64,000 bases of DNA from Gnetum montanum (GCA_015680685.1 MNCI01030540.1:133203-197202), one strand, 5' to 3'; numbered from the stretch's first letter, positions 1 to 12,004 are shown. Program-made: numbers and translations. The notes: generated from the sequence alone by a model not told the origin.

Positions 1-1075
1 AATATACTAAGGTTTTAATAATGTTTTTTTACGGCAAGGAAAAAATGCAAACACAGTTCCAGCCCTTGTACGCAATGGAAGAAAGATGGAGGAAAGAAAA
101 ATAGTCCAAAAGAATGCTAGTTTTTTGTTACAGAAATTGCAGGAATCGTGTTAATCCTAACGCAGAAGAATGCAAGGGTTTTTGCTCTGAAATGTTTTTC
201 TATTTTGTGTAAAATTAACTATTCTTTTTACCCAAATTAGTGGCATCTCTGCTGGCCGTGTTGTGCCAAAATTTCTTCTACAGGGATGCGAATTCAAAGA
301 AGAGGGACTCACATCCGAATTCAAGCTTTATACATTTGATTCGCCTGCCTCCAATGATGCCGATGTATGCCGCACCTCGTAACTCAGAAAAGCAGACATC
401 AGCATTAAAATAGCAAACCATAAGCAGCGTTGGCCGCCTGTGCCAGGGCAAACGAAGTCACCAAGACCTCCGCGTAGATGTCGTGCTGCCGAACCCTCGC
501 TATTAAATTTTAAAAAACAAACAAAAGGGTGCTCAACCACAGTAGCAGATCTACGATGCGATTGCTCTAAACCCTGAAATCAATGGCAGGAATTCTGAAG
601 AATGATTTACAAAAACGTGAAAACGCAGGAAGCCCTAGTGAATTTGGGGAAAAATAAAACAGTTTAGGCAACCGAAACCCTATGATCCAGGGCTATCCGT
701 CTAGTGAATTACGTCCATTTCTAGATCTTTCTCCCAGTAACCAAACGTAGCAACGGTGCCAGGTGCAGCTGCTGAGCCTTCTCCCATGGTGGTGGTTGCT
801 AATGATCTCGGACAGGAGCGGGATATTTCTAAAATGTTTGATAACTGTTCCAGGTCTAGCACCCTTGCATTCAGGCTTAAAGTTTCAAATTTGATTTTTT
901 CGGTCATTTTTACATATCCACAAAATATTTAAGAACAAGGCACCCACAACATTTATTCCAAGGTAAACATTGTATTATCATCTTGTTATTAAAACATTAA
1001 GAGCTCCATAAGCATCCTCCAAATCCTAGAACAAAGCAAAGATTATTGATATACTTGTGAACAATTATGTGAGAT
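1..1075. other. Flank without a recognised gene
   Basis: No retrotransposon signature is visible here. The stretch is less AT-rich around 330-500 and 700-800 and contains only short open frames, for example 328-540 and 701-907 on the minus strand. Neither encodes a domain I recognise. They could be exon scraps of a host gene lying to the left or chance frames; codon bias and splice sites do not decide it. Confidence 0.4.
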
Positions 1076-2053
1076 TGTTGGAATTATTTTTCATAAACAA
1101 TATTTATCTATTCCCTAACTTCCTAACTTCCTAAGTTAAATACTCCCTAACTTGTTGGGCAAGTCACTTGGGAGAGAAGTTAGGTGAGATATTTTGCCTA
1201 TGTAACTACCTTTGACACCTATAAAAGGGCTTCAAGGTAGAGATAAAAAGGGGGGGAGAACATATAATCAACATTGGGGTCTCATACATCACACTTTGAA
1301 GGCTACTAGTTAGCACTTGGGCTCTCACTTGNNNNNNNNNNNNNNNNNNNNNNNNNNNNNNNNNNNNNNNNNNNNNNNNNNNNNNNNNNNNNNNNNNNNN
1401 NNNNNNNNNNNNNNNNNNNNNNNNNNNNNNNNNNNNNNNNNNNNNNNNNNNNNNNNNNNNNNNNNNNNNNNNNNNNNNNNNNNNNNNNNNNNNNNNNNNN
1501 NNNNNNNNNNNNNNNNNNNNNNNNNNNNNNNNNNNNNNNNNNNNNNNNNNNNNNNNNNNNNNNNNNNNNNNNNNNNNNNNNNNNNNNNNNNNNNNNNNNN
1601 NNNNNNNNNNNNNNNNNNNNNNNNNNNNNNNNNNNNNNNNNNNNNNNNNNNNNNNNNNNNNNNNNNNNNNNNNNNNNNNNNNNNNNNNNNNNNNNNNNNN
1701 NNNNNNNNNNNNNNNNNNNNNNNNNNNNNNNNNNNNNNNNNNNNNNNNNNNNNNNNNNNNNNNNNNNNNNNNNNNNNNNNNNNNNNNNNNNNNNNNNNNN
1801 NNNNNNNNNNNNNNNNNNNNNNNNNNNNNNNNNNNNNNNNNNNNNNNNNNNNNNNNNNNNNNNNNNNNNNNNNNNNNNNNNNNNNNNNNNNNNNNNNNNN
1901 NNNNNNNNNNNNNNNNNNNNNNNNNNNNNNNNNNNNNNNNNNNNNNNNNNNNNNNNNNNNNNNNNNNNNNNNNNNNNNNNNNNNNNNNNNNNNNNNNNNN
2001 NNNNNNNNNNNNNNNNNNNNNNNNNNNTTGAACAAAATAGGAAATTTTCAACA
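1076..2053 (+). repeat. LTR-like sequence of Copia type, interrupted by a gap
   Basis: The sequence starts TGTTGGAATT at 1076, the usual 5' end of many plant Copia LTRs. A TATAAAAG box lies at 1220-1227, and GT-rich, A-rich sequence follows up to the N gap. After the gap, sequence ending TTTTCAACA at 2053 is a plausible degenerate mirror of the start. The expected 5-bp target duplication is not seen (GAGAT before, ACTCA after), so the right boundary is uncertain and the piece could belong to a longer, partly unassembled element. Confidence 0.5.
1332..2027. other. Assembly gap (696 N)
   Basis: Unbroken run of N inside the LTR-like repeat. Frames that span it are meaningless. Confidence 0.99.
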
Positions 2054-2380
2054 ACTCACAGTACTTGGCAAAGTTGGCTGAATCTCTTTAAAGTAAGTCA
2101 ATTGTAGTTTACACACAACGCAATTGTTACATTTCTCACAATCGCACGCCACAACAGCACACACACATACTCACATTAACTACTGAGTTTATTTGGAGGT
2201 ATCTGGGCCTTGGTGTTACCAGAGACCAGCAGGCACCTAAATCCTGTTCGAGGACACTTGTTGGCGGTCGCGTCCCAAACGGTCGCCAACAGGAGGCAAG
2301 GGTTATGCTCATTTTTAGAAGAATGGAAAGAATTATTAGTGGCTAACCATGAACCCAGTTTAAGCTCTTGGTAGACCATG
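2054..2380. other. Unassigned spacer
   Basis: No domain or repeat family is recognised. A GC-rich island at about 2240-2290 contains a small inverted repeat (GTTGGCGG near 2260 and CGCCAAC near 2284). The 67-residue minus frame here shows no recognisable motif. Confidence 0.4.
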
Positions 2381-2850
2381 ACCTTACTAGTTTAAAGTCT
2401 TAGCAAACCGTTTGGCCTAGTTTAAGGTCCTAGCAGATCTTGCTATCCCACTTTAGAGTCATCGTAGACTACTAGTTTAAAGTCATGATGGACATGTTGT
2501 GCCAGTTTAATGTCATGGCTTAAGAACAAGTTATGTCAGTTTAATGTCGTAGTAGATAAATAACGTGCTAGTTTAGCATTGTAGTGGATGAATGTTATGC
2601 CAATTTAGCATCATAGCATATGACTATGCTAGTTTAATGTCATAGAAAATGAATGTTATGCTAGTTTATTGTCATAGTGGACCTATGTGCTAGTTTAGCA
2701 TCATAGCAGACGAATGTTATGCCAGTTTAGCATCATAGCAGATGAATTGTGCATGTACTAGTTTAATGTCATAGTGGACGACTGTGCCAGTTTAGCATTA
2801 TAGAGGATGAGCTATGCCAATTTAACATCATAGAAAATGAATGCTCATCT
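2381..2850 (-). repeat. Degenerate tandem array of the ~30-35-bp TAGTTTAA motif
   Basis: About 13-15 imperfect units appear on the plus strand as TAGTTTAA or CAGTTTAG, followed by a GTCATAGCAGA-type core and 8-15 variable bases. The same unit recurs beside or inside every gag-pro element of the window and always in the orientation of the element. Here it lies just downstream (minus sense) of the integrase of element A. Confidence 0.85.
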
Positions 2851-2889
2851 TGTTTCATTGATGTGAAATGCTACATGCTATATGTAGTA

Positions 2890-3860
2890 CAATTTCAAGT
2901 ATGAATGATTCATTAGATTGGCAAACTCATTGCCATCTTGATCAAGAAGCTTGAATGCTCCATTTTCGTAGGCCTTAATGACTAGGAAAGGCCCTTTATA
3001 GTTGGCTAAGAATTTATCTACAAGTGAATGGCCTTGAGGATTAAGTTCCCTTTCCTAATTAGGCACTGATGCTAGTTATGATGGTGTTTTTTCCATTACT
3101 TCTCTTGATACCATTTAATGTGATCAAGCATGTGCATACATTCCTCCTCTATTGAGTCAAGGTCTATAGTTCTCAACTTGTTATTCTTACCTTCATTGAT
3201 AAATTCTAAGAGGATTATCTGGAATGATGGAAGCTACAATTTAAGAGGTAGAATTACTTCAAAACCATAAACAAGGCTATAAGGCATCATACCTATTATT
3301 TTTCAATGTGTTATGCAATAGGTCAAAAGTGTATAGACTAGTTACTCATGCCATCATCATTTATTGTTCCTTAGCATTTTCTTCAGGAGGTTGATGATGA
3401 CCTTGTTAGTGGCCTTTTCTTGGCCATTTGCCTAAGGTTAATATGTCAATGAAAAGGAATGTTTGATGCCAAAGTGCTCACAAAAGGCTTTAGTTTTGGC
3501 ACTACTAAACTATAGCATGTTGTCTATTACTATATTCATGGGTAAGCATAAATGGATCACTATGTTATCTAACACGAATTTGCAAAATTGCTACAATGTT
3601 GTCTTCCTAAGGGAAATAGCCTCAACCCATTTGGTAAAATACTTAGTTGTGGTTATTATGAAGCTATGTCCTATAGAGGACTTAGGTGTTATGGGTCTAA
3701 TGATGTCCAAGCCCCAATGTTGGAATGACCATGTGATTTGCATTGTATGTAATTCAATTGATGGCACATGGATTAACTTGACATGATATTGTCAAATGTT
3801 GCATGTTTTGACCTTTGAGATACAATCATGCTCCATGTAAGGCTAATAATAGCTTAGCCA
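2890..3860 (-). pseudogene. Integrase of element A
   Basis: The reading order on the minus strand shows a CQYH-like zinc remnant near 3815 and FQHWGLDIIRPI, which carries the first catalytic Asp, near 3720. VIDN follows near 3530, then FCEHFGIKHSF near 3470, an ANGQEKATNK block with the expected Glu near 3420, PYSLVYGFE near 3280, and a C-terminal GPFLVIKAYENGAFKLLDQ block at about 3000-2920. These are the standard landmarks of plant Ty3/gypsy integrase. Two stops sit at the YPQANGQ position, one explained by CAG to TAG. The protein is not functional. Confidence 0.9.
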
Positions 3861-4319
3861 TCTAATTTTTGCTGCCATTACCCTAGGTGCTATGTGGCCT
3901 TCGCATAGTCCCTCATGGACTTGCTCAACGATTATTTTCACTTCACTATTACTTACATACGTTAGTAGTATGTAATCATAGGATCTACGACATAGTCTGT
4001 TATTACCTATGATGACATACTACCATGAACATTTATGTACTACATATTTTTAAGCATGTGTTAAATGTTGTGGAGTTTTACCTTGTAGGAGGTATGCCTT
4101 GATGTCATCGTACCACTCTCCCATGTGGGTTGTGCTTACTATGGGTATGGATACAACATTAGTGATTTGAATGATAAGCATAGTTCAATTTTCCACCAAG
4201 GTGGGCAATGCATCAAACATGCTAGGCATGATGCTTAGGGCTGACATTGCTATTGTGTTGGCAATGGCATTATCATTTAGGGGAATATGTTAGACATCAA
4301 TAGTTGCAAAGTGTTGAAG

Positions 4320-4670
4320 TAGGTGCTTTGCTACGTCACATAAGGCTATAAATGTTGTGCCTTGTAGCATAAGCCTCTTTTACCTTGTTGACCACTAATT
4401 ATGAGTCACCTCGGATCACTATGTGTTGGATCCCTAGGTCAGATGCTACAAGGATACCTTGGAGGAGAACTTTGTACTCCACCACATTGTTGGTATAAGG
4501 AAATGTAAAATGATATGTGAAGGGTTACATCTCTTTGGAGAGGAACATGATAATAGTAGTGGTGCTACCCCCTCTAGAGGTTGAAGCTCCATTAGAATGT
4601 AGGACTGCCTCATAGTTATCAGGCACTTGGCTAATGCTACTAACGTGCTCATCTAGGAATTCAAGATCTA
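4320..4670 (-). pseudogene. Second RNase H domain of element A
   Basis: Minus translation gives an FDGAS-like start, GGSTTIIMFLSKEM, TNNVVEYKVLLQGI, then LGIQHIVIRGDS and VVNKVK. These match the D-E-D landmarks of the extra archaeal-type RNase H found in Tat/Ogre elements and also in plant RNase H-like genes. It lies between RT-RNase H and integrase, as expected for that lineage. One stop follows the GDS motif. Confidence 0.8.
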
Positions 4671-6317
4671 TGGTTGCTTGATCATTTACAGGTGCAACCA
4701 TGAGTTGTGTGACTATAGCTTAACCTTTTGTTGAGGCTTGCATGACATAATGTAGGTCAAACTTCACTATTATTACTTTCCACTATGTAATGCAACTACA
4801 TTCATCGATATTTGTTGTTATGGCTTGGAGTACATTGTTTTTGCAAATGATGTTAACTTGGTTGCGGAAGAGGTAATGCCTCCACTTATTCAGTGAGAAG
4901 ACTAGGACAAGGTAGTGCTTTTCCACATCATGGTATTTTTCCTCATGGGCTACTAATGAATAGTTTAGATAGTAAACTGTGACCTTTGCACCATCATCTC
5001 AGTTTTGGCAAAGTAAAGAAGCAATGGATTTGTCAAAAGTGGCAATGTAGATGTAAAAAGATTTATCTCTTCATGAAGGATAAATGGTAGGAAATTGTGT
5101 TAGCTCTTCCTTAAGGCTATCAAATGCTTGTTGGCACTAAGCAGACCACTCAAATTGGGCTCCTTTCTTAAGAAAATGTTGCATTGGTTGTAGCTTGTTA
5201 GTTAACCAAATGATAAACTTGCATACAAACTATAGTCTACCTTGCAACCCTCGTAGCTCCTTAAGGTTAGCTAGTGGTGCTAAGTTGGTTATGGCCTTAA
5301 CCTTATTGGGAGACTACAAAGCCAAGCATCCAACCCATTCTAACACCAAAACACACTTCTTGGGGTTTAACCTAAGCTCATGTTTCAGGCAATGTTTAAA
5401 CACTAAGCCTAAGTCATTTGCATAGTTATGGATCACTTTGACTTAATGAAAATATCATCAACGTAGTTGTTGAGCAAACTAAACATGTAGTCACTAAAGA
5501 TATATGTCATCATGTGTTGATACGTTGCTCCTACATTCTTGAGTCCAAAAGACATCATGGTATAGCAAAACATATCCCAAGGGATCATGAAGGTTGTACT
5601 AAGTTAATTCTTAGGGTTGTTCTTAATTTGGTTGTAGCCTGAGAACTTGTCCATCAAGGACAACAAGTATGTCCAACCATGGTATCGATCAATTGATTGA
5701 TATTGGGCAACAAAAAGTCATCTTGATGTTCACCTTGTTTAGGCCTTAGAAGTCTATGCAAATTTGTATACTTCTATTTTTATTAGGCATAACTATGATA
5801 TTGGAGACCCAATTTACATAGTTAACAACCCAAAGGAAACTAGCTTTATAAAGCTTAGTGATCTTATCACAAACTGCCAACACCACCTCAAGTCTAACCT
5901 TGCACACTTTCTATTTAATTGGTTTGATGCAGGGATTGAGAATGATGTTGTGCTAAACTAGCCAAGGATCTAGGCTTGACATGTCCTCTTATGACCATGC
6001 AAATTCTTTGATGTTATCATTAAGTGTTTTAGCGATGTCTTAAGCATAATGGAGTTCTAGTAAGAAACTTATTTTCAACATTCTTATTGTGTGTTGCAAT
6101 CAGGATCTCGATAAGGGGATCCTTTGTGACATCTCCTGCCTCTAGATCAAGAGCCTTAACTAGATGGTCAAACAAATCTAGTGGTGCCTCTATACATGCT
6201 ATGTACTCATTGTAGGTAATAGGCTCAAGGTCTAGGTAATGATGGTCAATACATCACCTAATGTTGCCATGAGGCCCCATGAACACCAAAGGTGAGAAGA
6301 TCTGCTCTTGCATAGCC

Positions 6318-6340
6318 ATTTCATCTTCCTACAAAATAAA
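6318..6340 (-). other. Splice-acceptor-like site before the A pol block
   Basis: On the minus strand a T-rich run ends TTTATTTTGTAG directly before GAAGATGAAATGG, where the open frame preceding RT begins. Ogre-type elements are known to have an intron between protease and RT, so this could be its 3' end. The matching donor was not identified. Confidence 0.4.
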
Positions 6341-6582
6341 CTAAAAAAACATTAAGTGGTACCTATTTGACAAAACTAATATGTACAAATGGAAAAATAA
6401 ATGTAATGAAATTTGCTTAAGTATGCATTTAAGTCAATATGGAAGGTAAACATTTTTGTGCCAGTTTTATGCCTTAACAAGCCATGTGCATGCTAGTTTT
6501 AAGTCATGGTAGACTATAGATGTGTCAAACAAGTGATTTTGGAGGACTAGCCATGCTCAGAAGTGTTATTAACTTAAGCATT
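6341..6582 (-). repeat. Spacer with two copies of the TAGTTTAA motif
   Basis: AT-rich sequence with motif copies at about 6463-6525 (TGCCAGTTTTATGCC and TGCTAGTTTTAAGTC). It separates the A pol block from the LTR-like sequence to its right. Confidence 0.6.
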
Positions 6583-7990
6583 TGTAGCGAAGCAAAAAAG
6601 CATGATTTCAGGCTAAGTTTAGTGAACTACACTCTCATCCAAGTATGCTCTAATCCAACTACACTATCCATTGGCTATTTGATGTGAAGCATAGTCTCAA
6701 ATTGGTGGATCATTAAATGACCCTAGGAGGGGGAGTTATATAGGCATGGTTTTACAATAGTAATTTATCATTTTTTTCATTTCACCATAATGTTGGGAGC
6801 ATAGTCCTGCTTCTACTTCCACCATCGCTATCAGTGGAGAGCGTACTTGGGAAAAAGATGGCATGCCAAAGTGGACGCCTTCACCTAGGGTTGGTAAACA
6901 TTGCCAAGGGAGAGAGAGAATTGGGTTGCATGCCACAACCACACATGGAGGAGAGGAGACCATCACCATCAACTAGGTACACTGACTATGCTCTTCTCTT
7001 TTACTCATTTTTTTCATTTTGTAATTTTGGAAGGGTTTCATGTTTGGGAACATAGTCTTGCATGGTGTGTTGTGGCACCCTGTCATGACAGTGGCCATTA
7101 CAGCTATGCACAGTGTGGCATGTTGGGGCAATAGGTAGGGCATAGTGGCTTGCTCATTTGGGGTCTTGAGTTCTTTGAAACTGTGTGAGGTTTTGGGACT
7201 ACACAAGCTTTTGTGATGCACAGGATTTGGGACCTTGTGCATCACTACATGCTGTCATTACATGCCATCATTCATTTTTTTCTATTTTTCAACCTATGTA
7301 GGATTAAGGCCTATGCATCATGCCCTGCAACATGATCAAAGGGGCCTTAGCTACTGTTTGCATACTACATAGTATGGCTATGGACGCTACCTCCATTTCA
7401 ATGGCAGTCGAAAGGAGAAAAGCCATAGTAGGGATAAGGTTCTACTACAATTCTTTTTTGTCTATTTTGAAGGGCTTAGGGCTACCCAAAGGCATAACCA
7501 TAGGGACTACAGCTATCATTTCTATCTGTAGCTTAGCCACAGGGGCCACAGCCATCGTTGCACTACACAGCGTGACCATAGGAACCATAGCTATAATCAG
7601 TGTCGAGCCTTGTGTGCATCTTTTTTTATATATTTTTTGGGGAAAGCAATGGAGATGCAGCCTACCATGGCAATAGGAAAAAGTGGGTTGTTGGATGCGG
7701 CATCGTGGAAAGACTATGCTCTTCATGGCCACAAGACTATGCTCTCCATGCATTAAGAGTGTAGTTGCAAGGAAAGTGCTTGGCAAAATGTGTAGTCTAG
7801 AGTTAGCCAAGTTTTACAGTTTTTGGGACTACACTCTCCATTGGGGTAGTCTGGAGTTAGAAAATATTTTGCTATTTTTGGACTATTTTCTCCACTAAGG
7901 TAGCCTAGAGTTAGTAAAATTTTACATAAATTTTTTTAATCATGCATGATGCTAAACTTGCAAAATGTAGTACTAAGCCTATAAAAACAT
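6583..7990 (-). repeat. LTR-like sequence, candidate 3' LTR of element B
   Basis: The left edge TGTAGCGAAGCAAAAAAG resembles the left edge of the B 5' LTR at 22614. The stretch also carries the ACTACGCTCTCCAT / AGAGCATAGT words that characterise LTRs of this family. Between about 7785 and 7925 a ~62-bp unit (TAGTCTGGAGTTAG followed by an ACTACACTCTCC word) repeats about 2.5 times. Open frames here look like chance. The right edge, expected as a GGTGTTTCA-type end, was not found, so the assignment is tentative. Confidence 0.35.
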
Positions 7991-8099
7991 GTTATACCCT
8001 AGTGAGTACCAGGTGCATTGAATGAGTTAAGCGATGTCCTACACCCATGAGGCCCCAAAGTGTATTGCCAAAATTGCATTTCTACTAATTTATGTTAAT

Positions 8100-11000
8100 A
8101 ATTTATGTATTTATTAAAATATTATTTCTATGCATGTATACTAATGCTTTGCCTATTGCTTGATGACTGCAAGGTACTACTGAAGCCCATTCTGATAGTG
8201 GTTGAGCTCATAAGCATCCTATGTTGCATGAGCAAACTTGTCCCTGACACACCTACACCAGATATGTGGGTGGACCATCAAGTGATGTGGTTCTGGCTAG
8301 GGGCTTAGGAGTTCCTAGAATACCTATTGCAGTAGTTCAGTGTGATCATGTGGTCACACTTGGCAGTGGTGGTTGCTAGTGCTATCACTGAGACATTGCT
8401 ACCTAAGGCTAACTGGAGCATCCTGAAGTTTATTTTAGATGAGTCCACTGTTAACATTGATAGTGCAAATGGTTTAAGTAAATGTCCTAGGAGTGCTTGG
8501 TAGTTATCCAGGGTATGGTGCATGATTCGGCTTACTTGTTATAACGAGAGTAACACCCTTTTTATCATGCAGTGGTTGCATACCCTATTATAGAACCCAC
8601 CTAGAACTATTTACTATGTGAAAGGATAAGTGCTTTTATGTCTCTTTCTATGTTTCTCACTGCTACCTCATGTTAAACTACTAATGGCTTGTGGTTAATG
8701 CCAAGTTTAGAGTTGATGAGAAGGGCCTACATGATGAAGCAGATGCACTAGCCATAACCTGCACTACCCTGGAGGTGTTCTCATTGTGCATAAACATTTA
8801 GGAAGCCATGATAGCAAAGTAGGGCATGATCTGGAGGCCTACCCCTCCTGATACCTGAAGGCATACAAGCGATGTAGGATCCATGGCTAGTTAGATGAGG
8901 AGTGGATTGCTAGTGAGATTCACACCAAGGAGATGCTTACAATGCCACCCTTGTCTCACATTCTATTTGTATCATGTACATATCTATGTTTTGGCTCATG
9001 TGTTTACTTGCGTATTCCTTTTAGTTTATCTCATTTGCATGGCGCTGATGTTGTTTTACTTTGTGTTGTAGTAATGGTTGTCTCAATCGAGGTGACAGTG
9101 ATCACCATAGGTCATATAAAGGCCACCCTCATCATGAAATATGGTGATGTAAAGGGTGTACAACACTAGTTGTGCCACAAAGTGCCAAATGCATTAATAG
9201 CTCAACTCATGCATGTTGGGTTAATGGACCTATTCATGGCTATTAGCCCAAGTATCTTGATGGCAAAACTACTCATCATCATCAATTCCTTCAACAGTGA
9301 CATCAGGTAGTTTATCACCTAGGTGCATAGTGTAACAGTAGTGCTGCCCTCAATAAGGCCTTCTTCAATGATCTCTTTGGCATCCTTGCTAACGATCCAA
9401 AAATTGTCGATAATGCTAGTAGGGAGGTGGACCATAGAGGGGAGATCAAGGACTAGTTGAAAGCTACTCAATCCCACAAGGGCTTACTAATCAAAGATGT
9501 GCTAGTGCCTAAGGTGCGAGAGCTCTACCCTCTATTCCATGCTTGTGCCTTTCAAAAAATGCTTTTCCAAGGAAAGATCCTAGGGGTGGAACAAGCACAG
9601 GTGATGAAGGAGGTGCTACTAGAGGATACGAGGTTCAATTAGGCTATGTACATAGCCACCAACCTACATGCAAAAATTTCTAGGCTTCGATTCAACCTCT
9701 AGGTGAGGTCTCATGTCCATTTTACGTTCTTCGTAGGATACCTATGAAGGTTCACGAAGCTTTTAGTTGTGCAAAAAGATGAGTGATGGATGATGTGGGA
9801 TCATGAGCAGCTATCTAGGTCATGAATCAATCATAGGTTCTTGACCACACATGCACATGACCCCCTAGAGATGATTGATGAGTCATTATCAGTAACGACC
9901 AAGGGTCCCATAGGGCACTCACATTACTTGTGCAATGGTGCAGGTGAGGGTCCTCTAGTTGGCACTAGGGATGTGAGCAAAGTAGATCACTACATATCTA
10001 AGTTGATGGAGCCATCTAAGGCCAAGATTAAGAGGTTGGATCCTCAAGAGGAAGCTACCCTAGAGGTTAGAAAGTGAAGTAGTAAGAGGATTCATATCAA
10101 GCTACAAAGATTATGTGCAGATGTCACAGGCTAATACATGTAACTTCTTAGATTTCTTCATTACATTCATGCATATACTATTATTTTTATGTTTTTCTGT
10201 TATGCTATATTGTTAATTAGCTAGCGATGTGCTATACATGTATACATGTGAATTGCAAAACAAGAAGAGAAGGTTGCAACAGTAGCAACCAAGGTGGCAA
10301 TGGAGGAAGCACATTCTCAAGCTAAGGAGGTGGTGGTTCATGGAGATGAGCTTCACAAGGTGGTAGAGGCCCTCTAGCATTTGGAGAAAGAGAGGTTGCT
10401 CCACCCCAATGGGGGTAATTTTGATAGTTTGTTTGATGGTGCATAGCCAGGTGAGCCCCTTGCACTCATGCCTGAGGGCTTGCTAGGTAATCAACCTATA
10501 TTGTCATTTTTCTTCCCTTATTTGCTCTAGTATCTTTAGCTATTAGGCCATATTCTATTGCATCATTGTATTACAACATTATATGTTCCTACCAATGGTC
10601 CCACATCTACCTACCACATAGAGCCATGGGTAGATATGCCAGATAAATTTTCCTTCATGAAAGACATATTTGAGGACATGGTGGACCACTTGTTGCAAGT
10701 AAACCCAAATTTTGATATGTGTGCAATGTTTTATGCTATCTTGCTTACTACTTAAATGCTTAGTTTTTAGGTAAGATTATTCAATTTTTACATGCCTACA
10801 GGTCCCAAGCTAGAGTGGGACCTAAACAAGGTGGCCAAGGTGGATGCTTTCCCTGATCTTCATTTCAAAGTTGATCAGGTGCCTCATCACATGTACGAGA
10901 CATCAAACAACTGTGCACTTTCATATGCAAAGGTGTTGTGGATCTGCAAGTACTTGAATGAGCACCTATGGAAACATGTGCATGAACTACAAGAGAGGGT

Positions 11001-11640
11001 AACTACCCAAGATGAAAAGATCAAGGATCTTCAATCCAGATATGACTTCATAGTAGCTAGATCATAGGGAGATGACATCTAGTTTACTTCTAAGATCAAG
11101 TATGCTAGATATTAGATAGCTCTTAGAGATAAGAATGAGGCCACATGGAAGCTGATAAAGCAATGGCTCTAGATGAACTTGCTTACCTAAAAGAACTAGG
11201 ATGAGAAAAATTATAGCACTAAGGATTACTAGTGGGAATAGATGCAAAAGAACCATAAGCATTAGTAAAAGTGAGAGTGTGATGCATACTTATGATGGTG
11301 CAAGGAGGAGTCTACTAAATGTCACTACCTCAAGATGTTTCTTGAGGAGAGTGGTGGGAAGCAAGCATATGACTTTTTCGTGTAGAGTACAATTGTGAGT
11401 GACTCTTCCATAAGAAAGATCATCACCTTCTCCAAAGAGGCCTCCTCTACTACATTTTCTATGGAGCCATCCACATTGACCACTGTGGAAAAAGGTAAGA
11501 CCCTTGTAGGTGTTGACTTTCGCTAGGAGTACTAGACAAAACTTTCTAAAGCTGAGATCCTTTGCCACTTGGAGGCTAGCCTTGGAAGGTTATTCCCAAA
11601 ACTCATCGATGCAGGAACCTTCCAACTTAGTTTCTACTAC
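8100..11640 (+). pseudogene. Opposite-strand gene downstream of gag-pro in element B, decayed and apparently spliced
   Basis: Several open segments follow one another on the plus strand, opposite to B gag-pro: 9457-9642, 9841-10077, 10558-10755, 10792-11067 and a tail near 11461-11640. They are separated by AT-rich stretches with intron-like borders, for example a T-rich run ending TTTGTGTTGTAG near 9070, GTAACTTC after 10138, and a CTACAG acceptor just before 10801. The 10792-11067 segment ends in a predicted coiled coil (heptads of L, V, I around HELQERVTTQDEKIKDLQSR). The tail near 11490 (VEKGKTLVGVDF) matches the tail of the opposite-strand gene of element E (39661-39760 minus). Additional opposite-strand genes 3' of pol are known in Tat-lineage elements. 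I do not recognise the function. Confidence 0.6.
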
Positions 11641-12004
11641 ATTAGTTTCTTATGCTTTTTATGTTTTGAGTTAGCTCATATAATGCATGCTTTCTTACTA
11701 ATTATGCATATTTATTAATGATTGTGGAAGGTAGTAGTCCCTAGCGGTCCAATAGAGAAAGCAAAACCTCTACCCCCATCTAGCACTACTTGTTGAGCAT
11801 GATCAAATGTACATCCCACTAGGCTTTTTTTTGTTACAATTTTGCTATGTGATGTTATTCATGCCACATATTTCTATGCATATTACATTTGCTATGGATG
11901 ATTATTTTCTATGTGTAATGTATAAACATTTATCCCTATATGGTGATTTTACTGCATTTGCTACGACTATGTGAATCTGGGCCATTACGAACCATGGGAA
12001 GTTT
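11641..12004. other. AT-rich spacer, B downstream region
   Basis: No gene seen. The segment at about 11740-11800 is an approximate reverse complement of about 39421-39480 in element E, including TAGATGGGGGTGGAGG versus its complement. The two elements therefore share this module between opposite-strand gene and repeat array. Confidence 0.6.

Larger units (their letters stand above)
2890..6325 (-). pseudogene. Ty3/gypsy pol remnant, Tat/Ogre-like (element A)
   Basis: Translating the minus strand in shifting frames gives, in order, reverse transcriptase (about 5960-5300), RT-linked RNase H (about 5200-4850), a second RNase H (about 4670-4320), integrase core (about 3850-3250) and an integrase C-terminal block (about 3040-2890). 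The RT keeps the YVDD catalytic box at 5454-5465. A second RNase H between the first and integrase is a known mark of the Tat/Ogre lineage. The frame is broken by many stops and shifts, so the copy is dead. About 110 codons before RT (6325-5990) are open and acidic, rich in D/E/H, and unassigned. No LTR of its own is seen. The flanking TAGTTTAA arrays tie it to the gag-pro family B-E, making it the best candidate for the pol of that family. Confidence 0.88.

Noticed and set aside
328-907. Two minus frames as a small host gene (one with a hydrophobic CPGTGGQRCLWFAILMLMSA stretch)
   Set aside because: The hydrophobic part loosely recalls plant membrane proteins of the CASP-like kind, but no second helix or conserved residue can be placed and no splice sites link the two frames.
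1332-2027. Long frames across the N runs (also 57404-57950)
   Set aside because: Composed of undefined residues.
2890-6325. Endogenous pararetrovirus
   Set aside because: Integrase, a second RNase H and retrotransposon-type flanking repeats are present, and no movement-protein-like domain is seen.
8933-9169. Hydrophobic 78-residue plus frame as a membrane protein
   Set aside because: It spans a T-rich intron-like stretch ending TTGTGTTGTAG; the hydrophobicity comes from the intron.
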